This document shows, one piece after another, positions 44,558 through 56,222 of a DNA stretch of 60,600 bases (position 1 is the stretch's first letter; every line of letters begins with the position of its first letter). A program made the position numbers and the translations under genes. Location of the stretch: assembly GCA_000697665.1 (NCBI GenBank), contig KL197777.1, positions 1,730 through 62,329 of the forward strand. The letters are read 5' to 3'. Below the pieces are notes generated by a model, which was given only the letters and a program-made list of their open reading frames with translations, searched no databases and was not told the origin of the DNA. This DNA is from Jaapia argillacea MUCL 33604 (taxonomy: Eukaryota; Basidiomycota; Agaricomycetes; Jaapiales; Jaapiaceae).

Positions 44558-45224
44558 ATGAGCAAGCGCTTCACGTTCACTCACGACTCACCTATCCGAA
44601 CAGCCCTCCTCGACGAACACCAGCAACCCGTCTACAAGATCTACACTCCCTCCAAGGTCTATGGGTCAACAACCACCATCACACGATGCTCCGGGATACC
44701 TCCAAATCACCGCGAGGAGGAAATGGCTAGGATAAACTGGCATCTTCTCCATAGCTCCGAAATCGTTATGGGAGGCAGAACTTTGGATGTGTCCAAGTTT
44801 ATAATGAAAACGGGGCTCACTCGGAGGTGGGTTTCTTTCAATCTTTGGTTCATATATGCCTTCTCTTTCATGGAGGTTGACCGCCTTGTAGGGATCGTAA
44901 ATTCGTGGCACACGATGGTCAGGAATACAAATGGGACTTGGGCAACTTCGAAACGAAGGTGAGTCCTTCATTCCCCCCTGTTCATTCACTTGGCTGCGAA
45001 CCAACCCTATTGCAATTACTAACTGTTTCGTCAAATAGCTGATACTCAACAATGGCTCTGGGATCGTAGTTGCTAGTTTCAACCGAAGTTCTGGGGGTCT
45101 CTGGGGAAAGCAGCCGCGAATGGCCCACCTTGATATCGCTCCTCAAGGGTTCCACATCCTCGACCTTATCATCGTCACTTTCGTATATGCTGAGCAGAAA
45201 AACAGGGAGAGTGATGGTGCGTAA
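44558..45224 (+). CDS. DUF6593 protein, copy 2
   Basis: Tandem paralogue of the preceding gene, with the same three-exon plan and introns of about 60-80 nt. It starts MSKRFTFTHDSPIRTALLDE and carries VYKIYTPSKVYGSTTTITRC, ARINWHLLHSSEIVMGGRTL, then FVAHDGQEYKWDLGNFETK. The last exon reads LILNNGSGIVVASFNRSS and FHILDLIIVTFVYAEQKNRE, ending TAA at 45224. No lesion is seen and all DUF6593 blocks are kept. It lacks the Asp-rich tail of copy 1. Function unknown. Confidence 0.85.
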
Positions 45225-46570
45225 AGTATATCACCATTGATCTCAGTTGCTCCCTATTCCCCCGTTTCTTTCATGATTCATCGCGGCCCTTGTTTCCTCG
45301 GATATGTGTCGACTGTTTGTGTACTCATACCGTACATTTGGGTAATGTGGAAGCTCCTTGACCCCCTCACCGATGTCGACCAGATCCCTGGATAGTAGCG
45401 CCACGACTATATCAGCCGTCCATGACCCTCCTGTGGTGGATTTCGCTGACAGTGCCAGACGACGCCCAACACTACCGGTTCATCGATCTAGCCAAACAGA
45501 GCGCAAGCAGTTATATGTCCAAGCTCCTTGGAATGAAGCATTGGCAACGTCTCACCGCCTGAAAAGAGGGCTATGAAATGATGCAGGCACACCTAACCAA
45601 TCCGCGCCAGCGCACGCCTCACTGCTACCGGCTCCTTCCAACCACCTCTCCAGACCCGGACAAGCCTCCTCGATAGCCGCAATCAACTTCTCCTCGTTCT
45701 CGCTGCTAAGACCGTAGTAACACAAAGTGAAGGGGCCAATGACTTGAACCCAGTCAATCCTTGTGGGAGATTCGCCTTCCGAATGTAAATGAGACGAAGT
45801 AAAAGAGGTGAGGCGGGTGGTGGGGAGGGAGCACACCATGGCGGATATGGTAGGGATTCAGGGATTATCCGGGGCGTTTGGGTTGTGGGGCAGACGTGGA
45901 GGTGAAGAACTTAACGCTGGGAGTGAGTGTTTGGAAGCAAACGACATGCGAGGATGTATTGGATAAACTTGGGTGAGGCTTGTAGCGTTCTTGGACACTT
46001 GAAATGACGGTTGGGGAAGTACATGACATCTTCGTGGACTTCGTCCAAAGTGAAGATGTTCGATTTGGGTAAACCAGAACAGTAATGATTGTCGAGAAAC
46101 CGAACCAGGCGCTCGGGGTGTATTCTAGTAGAGGTGATAGTCAAGCTTCAACTTGACTAAGTTGTACTCCGCGATCAGCAGAATTCGAAGATCTGAGTTC
46201 GCAAGGAACAGCAGGAAAATGAAAACTCACTCTATTATGCATCAACGTGGAACGGTGGAGTCGGCTTGAAGAGGCATGGACGTGGCCCAACGCATCGGGA
46301 TTCCAAGCTGGTCGACGTCACTTTCCGTCCCCCACAAGTCCCTGCTCATATTTGGTCGTTCACTTTTTCTCCCAGCGATCAATATTGGTCCTAACATTCT
46401 GAGTGGCGTTCTGTCACCTTGCACGCAGCTCACTCGAACTTCAAGAAATCAAACCGCAAACGATATCGGTGTACTTCACCTGTGAGGCTGTGGATTCGTC
46501 GCGCCAGTGGTCTTTGATTGTCGTGATTGATCACTTCGCCTTTGCTGACCGTCACCTCCAACGAACAGCA
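45225..46570. other. Intergenic with a possible minus-strand gene relic
   Basis: On the minus strand, 45552-46144 holds coding-like pieces: RIDWVQVIGPFTLCYYGLSS, then EEKLIAAIEEACPGLERWLE. Farther upstream are LESI/LRR-like pieces such as HPERLVRFLDNHYCSG. They resemble the C-terminal part of another F-box or LRR gene, but I could not build a start or consistent splicing. The rest (45225-45550 and 46150-46570) shows nothing beyond promoter-like sequence before the next F-box copy. Confidence 0.3.
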
Positions 46571-48184
46571 ATGGTCCATCCGTTAACCATTGGCGAAATC
46601 TGTCACGAAGTCTGCCAGCAACTGAAACTGATGAGGACGTTAAGTGGAGGGGTAATTTGGCCTGGCTGTCGGTGCTCTCGGACACTGGCAGAGGAAGGAA
46701 CGAGAGTTTTATGGGAGGAAATGGATAATGTTGAACCTCTATTGAACCTCATTAATCATTCCTGTACTCGATGCAAGACCCGTTCCGGAGCGGCCATCAT
46801 GATGGACCGCCGACTACTGTTTTCGTGAGGTCTTACCCTTGTTCATTTTCTCATTCGTGATGTGTATGCTTTCAGCAGAAACTCATTCGACCACCGAGGA
46901 TTGGGCAAGATTTGATCATTATAGATACCATGTCCGGGCCTTGCGCTGTGTCGATTTCGACCTCATTGACGGAAATGTCTTCTGCATGATTGGCCAATAT
47001 AGACCAGGCGCCTTCTTTCCCCGCCTACGGTCCTTATCACTTCGGCGAGGATATCTCCCAATACAATCCCACAAGTTTATCCTCCAATACTCGCCCTTTC
47101 TCACTGCGACTCTGCGTGATCTAGCAGTTCGTGCATTTATCCCAGATCCACCTGGCGACGCAGATGGATGGGCGGCATTCGCCCATACGCTACCGCTCCG
47201 CTGCCCCAACATCGAAAAAATTTCGTTCATCGGACTTCCCTTTTCAAGTTCCCTGTCGTTTCTGGGTAGCTTCCAGCATCTGCGATGTCTCAATTTTGAA
47301 GAGCTGGACGGCTTCACCTTCGATGCTATTTCCCCAGCTAAGATATCTTACCGATATAACACAACTTGCACTGTACGGCGCACGGATCGCTCATCATTCC
47401 TCGTCAGTCAACCGATTCCCTGCTCTTGTTCGTCTATTTATGGTGCGCGGAGATATTCAGGGGATGCGATCTATACTGGATCTTATCTCTTCCCCGCATC
47501 TCAAAGTATGCACATTTCGAAGTCTGGACGCGCCAACTTGGGAGGATCATCTTGATTTCCTAGGTATCCTATCCGACAGGTGCTCCATCACCACACTCAA
47601 TATCAACTGTGGTATCGAGTGTCCCGTTACGGAGCACGAGCTAGCAGGACAAGCGATCGTCAAGGCACTATCGGGCTTACAAATGTCAAACCTCATGGAT
47701 CTCAAATTTCTATTCGCCACGGTCGCCAGACGTGTTCATTGCCAATCACTCCCGTAACTTCCAGGGAAATGGCTCGCTCTTGGCCAAATATACGAATGAT
47801 GGTCTTCTTCGCCACAACTTCATTTTCCTTCACGTCGCTCGCAGAACTTGCGTCCAGCTGTCCCTTCCTCGTCTCTCTCGAAATCCCAAACGCTTACTTC
47901 GACTTCGATACACGTATCCTATCACATGGGTTGCGATTCCTCCGCTTAGGATCAATAACCTCTCAGGGAGATCCAGCGAAAGATATCGCAGTGGCATCTT
48001 ACATTGATCGTCTGTTTCCCAACCTGACGTGCTCGTCGTATCTTGTCAACTCGACCATCAAACGGTTGGTCACTGCGCTTCAATCAGCGAGGAAAGAGCA
48101 GGAGTTTCGTTTACGAATTACTTCGGTACGTCTACTCTGGTTGGTATCAAACCTCGTATGTTGACCATCGTTAATCAATAGTAA
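46571..48184 (+). pseudogene. F-box/LRR-type protein 3, decayed
   Basis: Same family and exon plan as F-box gene 2. Exon 1 starts MVHPLTIGEICHEVCQQLK and has RCSRTLAEEGTRVLWEEMD. Exon 2 has HSTTEDWARFDHYRYHVRAL, then LPLRCPNIEKISFIGLPFSS. Near 47325 the frame slips between FTFDAI and PQLRYLTDITQLALYG. It slips again near 47720 before PITPVTSREMARSWPNIRMM. The C-terminus (VASYIDRLFPNL, KEQEFRLRITS) and the last splice before a TAA at 48182-48184 are preserved. Two indels in coding sequence make a functional product unlikely, although no large deletion has occurred. Confidence 0.75.
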
Positions 48185-48804
48185 TATATTGAGTGCAATC
48201 TCGCGTTTCGCCTACTTCTCGCTGTCCTCCAACCTCCCTCCGTTCCGCTCATTACACTTTGGCCACGCAGTTTTCTCTTCGCAACTCCTCTCTTCTCCAT
48301 ATCGCGACGGCCAGCTTGGTTGTTGAGGAGGCACCATCTGCCAAGGGCTGGCTGACAACGGAAACGACATTCGCGTGAGGTTTCGAGGTACGAAGGGAGT
48401 GTTATCCAATCAGTCTACGGTTTGGCAGAATGAAGAAGTGGAGAGTTGATATCGTCGGGGCCGCGTCGTGCCGGGAAGGCTGGTGGATGACCATAATTCT
48501 TTCGCTTTTCAGGCGTCGAAGGATTGAGATGTGTCTGGCGAATTCTCTTATCTCGACCACCTGTCGGGGTTACTTTCCCGTTATATATTTGTGTTGTATC
48601 TCATACTGGGGAAGTGTGACTCTCCGCGCCTCTATTCTGAATCAAGAAACGTTTTCGATTGGTGTTAGCGTTTCAATCGCATCTATTCACAACGATCGGT
48701 GACCACCCATTCTCGCTGATTCAAAGACATCATCTACAATAGTGCCTATATCGTCCGCTTCAAAACCAACGCGACATCCCTCGAGTCTCCATGAATAACC
48801 TCAT
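48185..48804. other. Convergent intergenic region
   Basis: Between F-box relic 3 (plus) and the minus-strand F-box-like gene. The plus-strand frame at 48430-48702 has no motif. Nothing else seen. Confidence 0.4.
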
Positions 48805-50106
48805 TTATCCCGGTTGCACACTTGCTGACATGCCCCACGGCCGTATACGACTGCAATAAACTCCTGGAACCACTTCCTCAATCCATTCAACATCCAACGG
48901 CCTTACCCATTCCTCCCGATCTTGGACAAGCGCAATTGAGGACAACGTGCTAGAAACGCATCGTAGCGCCTCCGAAGCCTGACTTCTCTCCCCATCATCG
49001 ACGAACTTATTGGGAATCCCATGCAAATAACCCAAGGGCGGTTTGGCATTACAGACGGGGATCCACTCAGTGCCATCTACCATGAAGATCTTCAAGCTCG
49101 GCAAGTCTCCCTCTTTGAGATAGTGGAAGAGGGAGGGAGGTTCGGCGTTGGTGATATCCAGCGCTGGCTTGCAGTTGACAAGGCTGAGATTTACAATGGT
49201 AGGATTTCGACGGAGGAAGGAGCAGAGGATTTCAGAGTGGAAGATCAAGTGGCGGAGTCTGAGCAAGTACAGGTGGGGAAGGTGGATATGGCCAAATGTA
49301 TGGTCGAATGGAAGATAAGGACCTTCGAATGAAAGGTCGACGGATTGTAGGAGAGCATTGCGGGAGAGGAAGCAGGTCAGGTATGTCGTCGGTATGGGAG
49401 GTAACATGTCGGAATTAGAGCAGATGTTAGAGAGATGGAGTGTCTCGATGCCACGTATCTTCTGAGGCTACAATTACGACGTCGCATCAACGATCTGGAT
49501 TCGCGGGATTATGATATGCTTGCGTACCGATGAATCACGCTTCACCAGCGTATCATCATCCAGAAGACTAGATGGCGGGAATTCCGTGGTGTTCAGGATA
49601 CGAAGATCGGGACACAACTGCAAAACCTCCCAAATCTCGTCAAGTCCCTCTGTTTGGAACCTACAACGACCAAACCAGATATAGCCAAAGGACCGAATAC
49701 GAGTCATGAGCCGCAAAGCTTCTAAGAATCTTGTTCCATCTATAAGCTCTCCATTCTCGTCATAATCATCATCTTGCCACCTCACCAGCTCCTTGGACGC
49801 CATCGGAATCCTTGGTTCTTGATATTGACCCACAATCCTGAAGTCCCGAACGTTGAGACAGAGGGTGGGGTGGTCGATTAGGTGATGCCAGAGTCGGTGA
49901 TCATCCAAATGAGCCCAGATTGTCCGATAGTGGAGGATGGAAGGGATTAAGTGTTGAGCAAAGGAGCGGCACGACAGAGCGAGGGAGAGGATGTCATCAT
50001 GACCTTGGATATTGTCCTCGTCGTTGCAGCCTGGAAAGTAGTTGTCTTCGTCCTCAATGTTGTCGACGATGGCGTCGACGACCTCGGTTGGAAGAAATTG
50101 GAGCAT
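48805..50106 (-). CDS. F-box-like protein, second family, copy 1
   Basis: Two exons, 49528-50106 and 48805-49467, joined in phase 0 by an intron (GTACGC...TTGTAG), give 413 residues. The start MLQFLPTEVVDAIVDNIEDE is a classical F-box helix pattern (LPxEVxxxIxxxI). It is followed by LSLALSCRSFAQHLIPSILH, HPTLCLNVRDFRIVG and FLEALRLMTRIRSFGYIWFG. Exon 2 has IPTTYLTCFLSRNALLQSVD, FHSEILCSFLRRNPTIVNLS, DGTEWIPVCNAKPPLGYLHG and DVEWIEEVVPGVY. The leucine-rich pattern suggests a target-binding LRR half. It is probably a substrate adaptor of SCF ligases. A well-preserved paralogue lies at 56223-57466 on the other strand. Confidence 0.8.
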
Positions 50107-50289
50107 ATCGCATTATTTGAAGATGAAGGTGGCAAAGTGCAAGCAAGAATTTCAAGTCCGATGATCACCCTCACTCTCAGGCTCGGACTGGCTGGATCAC
50201 CAAAAATCCTCACCCATCGACTTGCTCGGATTCGGGAACGTCTCATCATCCTTGTCTAAATATTCATAGTTCTGAGCAACGCCTGTCCG

Positions 50290-51957
50290 TTGGTTTGGAC
50301 TAATCCATCTTTCATTCTCTCCTGCAAGCCACGATGGAGCAGACACTGTATCATCGAAATTTGTCGGGAAATCCGCCAGTTCGTCAAGTCGACGAATGGT
50401 ATTGGGTGGAAGGGTGACTTGGCTCGACTTTTGAGGTGTTCTCGCATGCCGGCGGAGGAAGGGTCTCGCGTTCTGTGGGAGGAAATGCAGGGTGTGCAGC
50501 CCCTTCTGAACCTCATTCCAGCTTTGGATACTAGAGAGGAGAAGAACCATGGCCAAGAGGTGACAGTCTCTGTGCGTCGTCATGTCATCCAGGCGTCTAT
50601 CCGTTAAAGCTTATAAATGTTGTCCTTTTCTGTAGGCCTTTACCAGAGTCCAGACCACCGATGCTCAAGGATTGGGCAAGGTTCGACTATTATACATAGC
50701 TACTACGTGCCTTCTCTCTACGATATATCGAATTCAACCTGAACTTGGGCCAAACCTTCTACATCGTCAGCCAACACACACAAGGCCCTCTCTTTCCCCT
50801 CTCAAAGGTTCGTCACTGTTGGGAGGATCAACGTGGTGGGGATCCCACTCCTTTGTCCTGCAATCCTCGCCATTCTTCTCTCCGTTTCTCCGCCGACTCG
50901 CGCTTTACGTGCGCATCGAAGACCCAGTGGAGGATCAAGATGAATGAATGGCGTTTACGAACCTTAGCCCTCTACTCGAATCGTTCACATTTCGCGGACT
51001 TCCCCGATCGACGTCCATGTCGTTCATAACCCACTTTCATCATTTGCGACAATTGTCCCTCAGGCACGTCGCATCAAAACTACCAACGATGGACTCAGGG
51101 ACACTCGGTACCGTTTCCAACGGGAGTCGTTCACCGTCTTAACCGGTCTCGGATTGCGTGGTGCCTTCATCACACAGCTTCCCGCCGACTGTCTCCCTAT
51201 TCTCTACTCTTCTCCGTCTCGGCACGTACTATAGAGACTTCATGGGTATCAAGCTCATGCTCGGTCGTATCTCCTCATCACGACTCAAGTCATGCTCAAT
51301 TCAAGAAGTTCGTGATGCCTGAAGGGAGTATATTACTGTCGTCGACTTGATATCCACCAAGTTCTTATCCATCACGGAGCTCAAATTATATTGCGCATTC
51401 TTCGATGTCTTCCGCGACCTTGATGATATCAAATCTGGAACCATCACATCCCTGTCCAATCTGCTGTTACCCAATCTCATCAGTCTTTCCATACGGAACT
51501 GCGACAAAGACCCTCAGAGTCTGTTGACGATAATTGCGCATAGTTCTACACGGATCGCACTTCAGTGGCCGAGGATAACGACGCTTAAACTGCACACCTG
51601 GGCCGTATTCTCCTTCGAGTCTTTGGCCAGTTCGTATCCAGCTGTCCTTACCTCCGGTCTCTAGCCATCAAATACCTATACTTCTACTCGGATATCCCTC
51701 CCACTCCTCCATCGATGCCAAATATTCTGGAGATTCTCAACCTAAAATACATTAGCAACAGTCGGCGGGACGATATGATGTTGGCATCCCGATCTTATCG
51801 TCTATTCCCGATCCCAGACACGAGGTCATCATCTCTCCTCGATTCGGCCGTCCGCGCGACGCTATTATCGTCACAGATGGCGAGGAAGGGGTATCTGGTT
51901 GGTTTGGGAGTTGATAAGTACGTATTCACTGGATCAGGTGTCGAGAATCGCTACTGA
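50290..51957 (+). pseudogene. F-box/LRR-type protein 4, strongly decayed
   Basis: Fragments match the first F-box family in order. They are IIEICREIRQFVKSTNGIGW with LLRCSRMPAEEGSRVLWEEM (exon 1), MLKDWARFDYY followed by a stop (about 50660-50698), FTNLSPLLESFTFRGLPRST (about 50950), LLLPNLISLSIRN, IALQWPRITTLKLHTW (about 51550) and DDMMLASRSYRLFP (about 51770). The frame changes at least four times and there are in-frame stops. The exon-1 ATG of the family is replaced, although another ATG lies just upstream. It is the oldest-looking of the four copies. Confidence 0.7.
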
Positions 51958-52325
51958 CGGTTTCATTCTTCAAAAGCGATGCTGATGGTGTTGTTGGAGC
52001 TCAATCTCAAGATCTACGGGTTCTGTTCCTCTTGTCGACGGCCGGTTTAATGGATGGTATTGTAAATCTCTCCGTAGGTTTGTTGGGATTTGTACTCGTT
52101 GGCAGATGGAGTGAGTGATGAGAGTAGAGTGCCACTGTTCGGGCATTTGTCGTGTCGCGGACCTTGCTCTGTATGTATGTATCCAATATGACCTCGACGG
52201 CACGCAAAACCCTGATGTATGGGGCTCGATCGATAACCCAGGAATGATGAATCTATGTACGAGAATATTCGAAATACACCAGACGACCTAACCAAATATA
52301 CACGCACCCCACCCTCAATAAACTG
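51958..52325. other. Convergent intergenic region
   Basis: 3' sides of F-box relic 4 and the seven-TM gene. Nothing recognised. Confidence 0.4.
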
Positions 52326-55300
52326 TCATGAACCAGCCCTAGTCAACCCAACAGACTTTCTCGGTTCCTCCTCGATCAAATAATTTCCCTTGGACAAATC
52401 AACCTCGTCATCACTCGTACTCTCCTCCTCTCGTCCAGCCGGTATACGTTCCATCTCTCGGACTGTCGTGATCGTGATCTGCTCGGGAGCCATTTAATCA
52501 GTGTGTTGAGAGAGGGATGGCGGGAAAGGGGTGGTAGAGGTTGACGATGGAAGACGAGAAGGTAGAACATACCTGCAAAGAATGTTCTTCCACAGGAGTT
52601 TCTTTCTTCCTAAAGAATCTCCCGACCGACCTCGGTAAATTCGAGATCCTCGACCTCCCACTAACCCTACTCGAAGGTCTCATCCCTCCCCCTCCTCCCT
52701 GATCCGCAAACGCAACGCCTCCCCCACCCCCTCCCTCCAAATCAACAGGCACCATACTAGGATAAGTAGGATTACTAGCAAAATCCAACGTAACAGGCCC
52801 AGTCTTCAGTGTCCCCCCACCCGTCTCACCAGGTGTACCACCACCACCACCGTGATGATGAGGTGAACGTTTATTGAATGCGGAAGGGTGCGAGACGTTT
52901 GAATGTCCTGCTGCGCCTGATGTTACCCAGAATAGGACTAGGGCGTTTAGGACGACCTGGGGGTTTTTGTTAGTGAGATGTGGTTTGGATGAGGGAGGAA
53001 GGGGGAAAGACGAAAGGACGGGCGAAGGAGTAACGTGATGGAACGTGGAAAAAGGGACGAATCGAAGTTTAAAAAAAAAGGGGGGGCAAACATACATCAG
53101 TCCCACAACTCCCTAAACAAACCCACCCAAGTTGTCGTCCATGCATCAAAGTCAAAACGAGTAAGTTTATCTATAAATGGTAGGGGGACCCAATCAAACC
53201 ACTAGCGTTTGGCAGTTTGGTGACGGTGGAACTTACGGAAGAGGTTATCAATGCCATGACCGCCGCCCTAGATAATCGCGAGAGGAAAGTCAGCAGTGCC
53301 ACAACTATCGGCGTTACGGAAGTTCTTTCGAGGGCAGAATGTGAGGGAGAGAGGGAACGAATGAGTAGCAAGAGGAAAGTATGAATCCAAAATCCAAAAG
53401 GTTACCCACACCAAAGTCCTCGAAGCCACTTTCTGCACGGTCGCATTCGCAAATTTGACTCGAAAGATAGGGTAGAGGAACATCGAGGTTAAGAATATGT
53501 TGATGAACCTTTATGGTGGGTTAGTCGTGGATGAGTGGATGAGAAGCGGAGAGAGGAATGGAGAAACGGAGTGAGGGGAAGGAAGAGGTGAAGTTGCAAG
53601 GTTCGGGAGTAGGATTTGGAGGGGGTGGAATTTAGTATGAAAAAAGGGAGATGGGGGGGAGTGGGGGAGGTGCAGTGGTTAGACGAAGCGATGGACCAGC
53701 GGAAAGATGGGACAAGTGGACCACCAAAGGATAGAACGAGTAACCACCAAAAGGATAAAACGAGCAAACGTAAAAACAGCTGCGAACCAACGAACACACG
53801 GACGAGCCGCCAAAAGAAAAAGAACAAAAGACACATACAAATCATACCCCAACAAAGTCCCCGAAGCAAACGGATGCAACCCAATCATACAAGCTCCATC
53901 TTCCCTGAAGAATGATAACCGTCCTCTAAGAAAACGTAAGGGTCAGTTGATGTTGGTGGGCGATGAGGAAACTGAGAGCGAGGGGGGTGAAGAAAGGTAA
54001 GAAGGAACAGAGTCAAGAAACGACGCGAAACGCGAATTACAAAACGAATGATGTCCTTCCACCCAAGCAACACGGATACGCTACCCACACCGTCCGAGCC
54101 AAAACCAAGGATCTCTCAGCCCCAGATAGACCCTCGAGATCGAGAAGTTCCTCGAAGGTGAAAGGGTGAAAGGGTTGGATGGGGAGGTAGTTAAGATGGG
54201 CCATCGGAGTTAAGGGGATGCGTATCCGAGAGCCAGACGATGTTGTCCTGAGAGGTGAGGCAAACGCACGTCCCGAGATCCAACACGAAGCACGTCTCCA
54301 GACCCAAACGCACTTCCTCAGATCCAACACGACGCATGCCTCCAGATCCAACCCAGCACAAGTCCTGAGATCGAAGACGCTCTAACACCAAGAACGACGA
54401 CCCAACCCAACGGCATACCGGCCCACCCCACAAAGCCTCTGCGAAAAATCAAGGAACGAACACGTCCCGAGGACCAAGTGCAACTCCGACAGAACCCCTT
54501 GTCGCATCTCTACTCCAAACCCACCACATCTCCAAACTCCAAATTCCACTGCAACCGACGTCCCCAAATCCAAACCGACGCACTTCCCCATATCCAACAC
54601 AACGCGCGTCCCCGAGAGCCGATCCAATACGACGCAAGTCACGAGTTCCAACACTCCCTAATACCACGAACGACGGAGTAACCCAACGGCATACCGTCCA
54701 TATCACGAAGCCCCTGTTGACAATCAAGAAACGAACGCCTCGCTGAACTCCTACGGCACCCCTCGCCACATCTCCACTCCAACCCCCACCACTTCAAACC
54801 GCCGACCCCCCCCCCACTCCAAACTGCCGACCCCACCCCACCCCCAACGAAAAAAAAATCACATACCAATAACAACCACAACAGCCACAACCGAATAAAT
54901 CGACACGGCCACAAAACACCATACATAGACTTGTGATTTGAACCTTGAGAGAGCTGTTGTTGGGGACCAGACTAGATAGACTTTTTCCACTGGGTTTCGT
55001 TGAGATTAATGGGAGGGTAAGGGGAGGAGGCAAGGAGGACGGAGGGGAAAGGGGAGGACGAGGATGGAAGGGGGAAGAACTCACTAAGGAAGAAGTATAT
55101 AAAGACTTTTGATGTGGCGTAGAACGCTATACAGATGTCAACCCCCAAACTGCAAACAGTATCGTTCAACTCCATCCCCGCTCCAAATATGAGTATACCG
55201 CCTGTTGAGAAGAGATGATATGGTTGGTGAGTGTCACGGAAGAGACGAGTAGGAGATGCGAGGAGAGGAGGTGACGATAAGAGAAAAGATTTAGTGTTTC

Positions 55301-55641
55301 AACGCGACTCACCAACGAAGAGGAACAACCAAGAATCCAAAAAGACCAAGACTATACATAATCTCGGCCAGGAGAGTTGCATGAAACCATAAACGGAGGT
55401 TAGATGTTCGATAGTGATTCTCCGCGAAAGACAGTGGGCGAGTATCGACACGCCTGCATATAGTCACGAACACAAAGAGTTAGGGTGAAGCAACAGACGC
55501 AAGGAAAGGGCGAGTACCAAGAAAATGGATAATGGAACTCAATAGCTGCATCCCAGTGGACGGGAAGAGCATATGATCGCCGGCGTTCATAACGGACCTT
55601 CCACCCACCGCCAGCGTCGAAGAGGAGGAGTTGGAGAACAT
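52326..55641 (-). CDS. Seven-TM fungal membrane protein
   Basis: About ten exons from MFSNSSSSTLAVGGRSV at 55641 to TGA at 52326. TM-bearing exons in order: SILAHCLSRRITIEHLTSVY then RLCIVLVFLDSWLFLFVG; GILIFGAGMELNDTVC then CIAFYATSKVFIYFFL; EKVYLVWSPTTALSRFKSQ then VYVWCFVAVSIYSVVAVVVV; GRLSFFREDGACMIGLHPFA; FINIFLTSMFLYPIF; AVMALITSSV; VVLNALVLFWVTSG. This pattern (FLDSWLFxFVGGILI, GMELNDTVC, GLHPFAS) is a conserved agaricomycete seven-TM family without a defined ligand. The tail of about 200 residues is Gly/Ser/Pro-rich with KRSPHHHGGGGG and ends DEVDLSKGNYLIEEEPRKS. The intron between about 53928 and 54869 is over 900 nt and filled with tandem repeats, while all other introns are short. 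No lesion found; a receptor-like role is only inferred from topology. Confidence 0.78.
54270..54820. repeat. Two-unit tandem repeat (about 276 bp) inside an intron
   Basis: Two diverged direct copies lie about 276 bp apart. Shared landmarks are CCAACGGCATACCG (near 54408 and 54685), ACATCTCCA and GATCCAA.ACGACGCA. Within each unit the short motif GATCCAACACGACGCA recurs at spacings of about 30-40 bp. It lies wholly within the long intron of the seven-TM gene and carries no recognisable coding sequence. Confidence 0.6.
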
Positions 55642-56222
55642 GACGGTGGGGAAGAGAAAGCGAAAAGCAAGCTAGAAGGAGGGAACCCTGAGGTGGAGCA
55701 GGAGCCAAGCTGGTGGAAAGCATTTCATACGACCGGGATCAAATTGTAGTGATGAGGAGAGCTCGAGGTGAGTGCGATGGGCTGAACCGCGGCGGCGGAA
55801 TAAGCGTCTCATAGTGGTACATGCCATCCACACCGACGACGACAACGAGCTCCAGTCCGACGACGACGATCGTCTCTTTCATCACACCAACCGACGAGGA
55901 CACGAGTGGCGCCGGCGGCGAGGACGCGAGGTCAGCTGTGATTGGCTGCGATCGATAAAGTTCTCGAGTCTAGCTCGCCAGTGGCTGTACACCCCAAATT
56001 CGTTGCGAATCCCGCTGATTGGCTATGGCCAGAAATTGGCCTAGGCAGAACAATGAGCGGCGGCCACCACAAGATATTATCCGATTTCTCGCAAGGAATT
56101 AGGAGGCCGTCTACCACCGTGAATGTATCCCAGCCAGTTCTTCAACTACCTTCGACGATCCACCTACCCTCAAGCTTGAAGCTTAAAGATTCAACACCGT
56201 TCCTTCTGTCCTCGGCTACGAC
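55642..56222. promoter_or_regulatory. Divergent promoter region
   Basis: Shared upstream sequence of the seven-TM gene (minus) and the second F-box-like gene (plus). It contains a GACGACGACAACGAC-rich stretch near 55835-55870, which may be a microsatellite. No gene seen. Confidence 0.35.

Noticed and set aside
52680-52870. Gly-rich runs suggesting a silk- or loricrin-like structural gene
   Set aside because: They form the cytosolic tail of the seven-TM gene, in phase with its TM exons.
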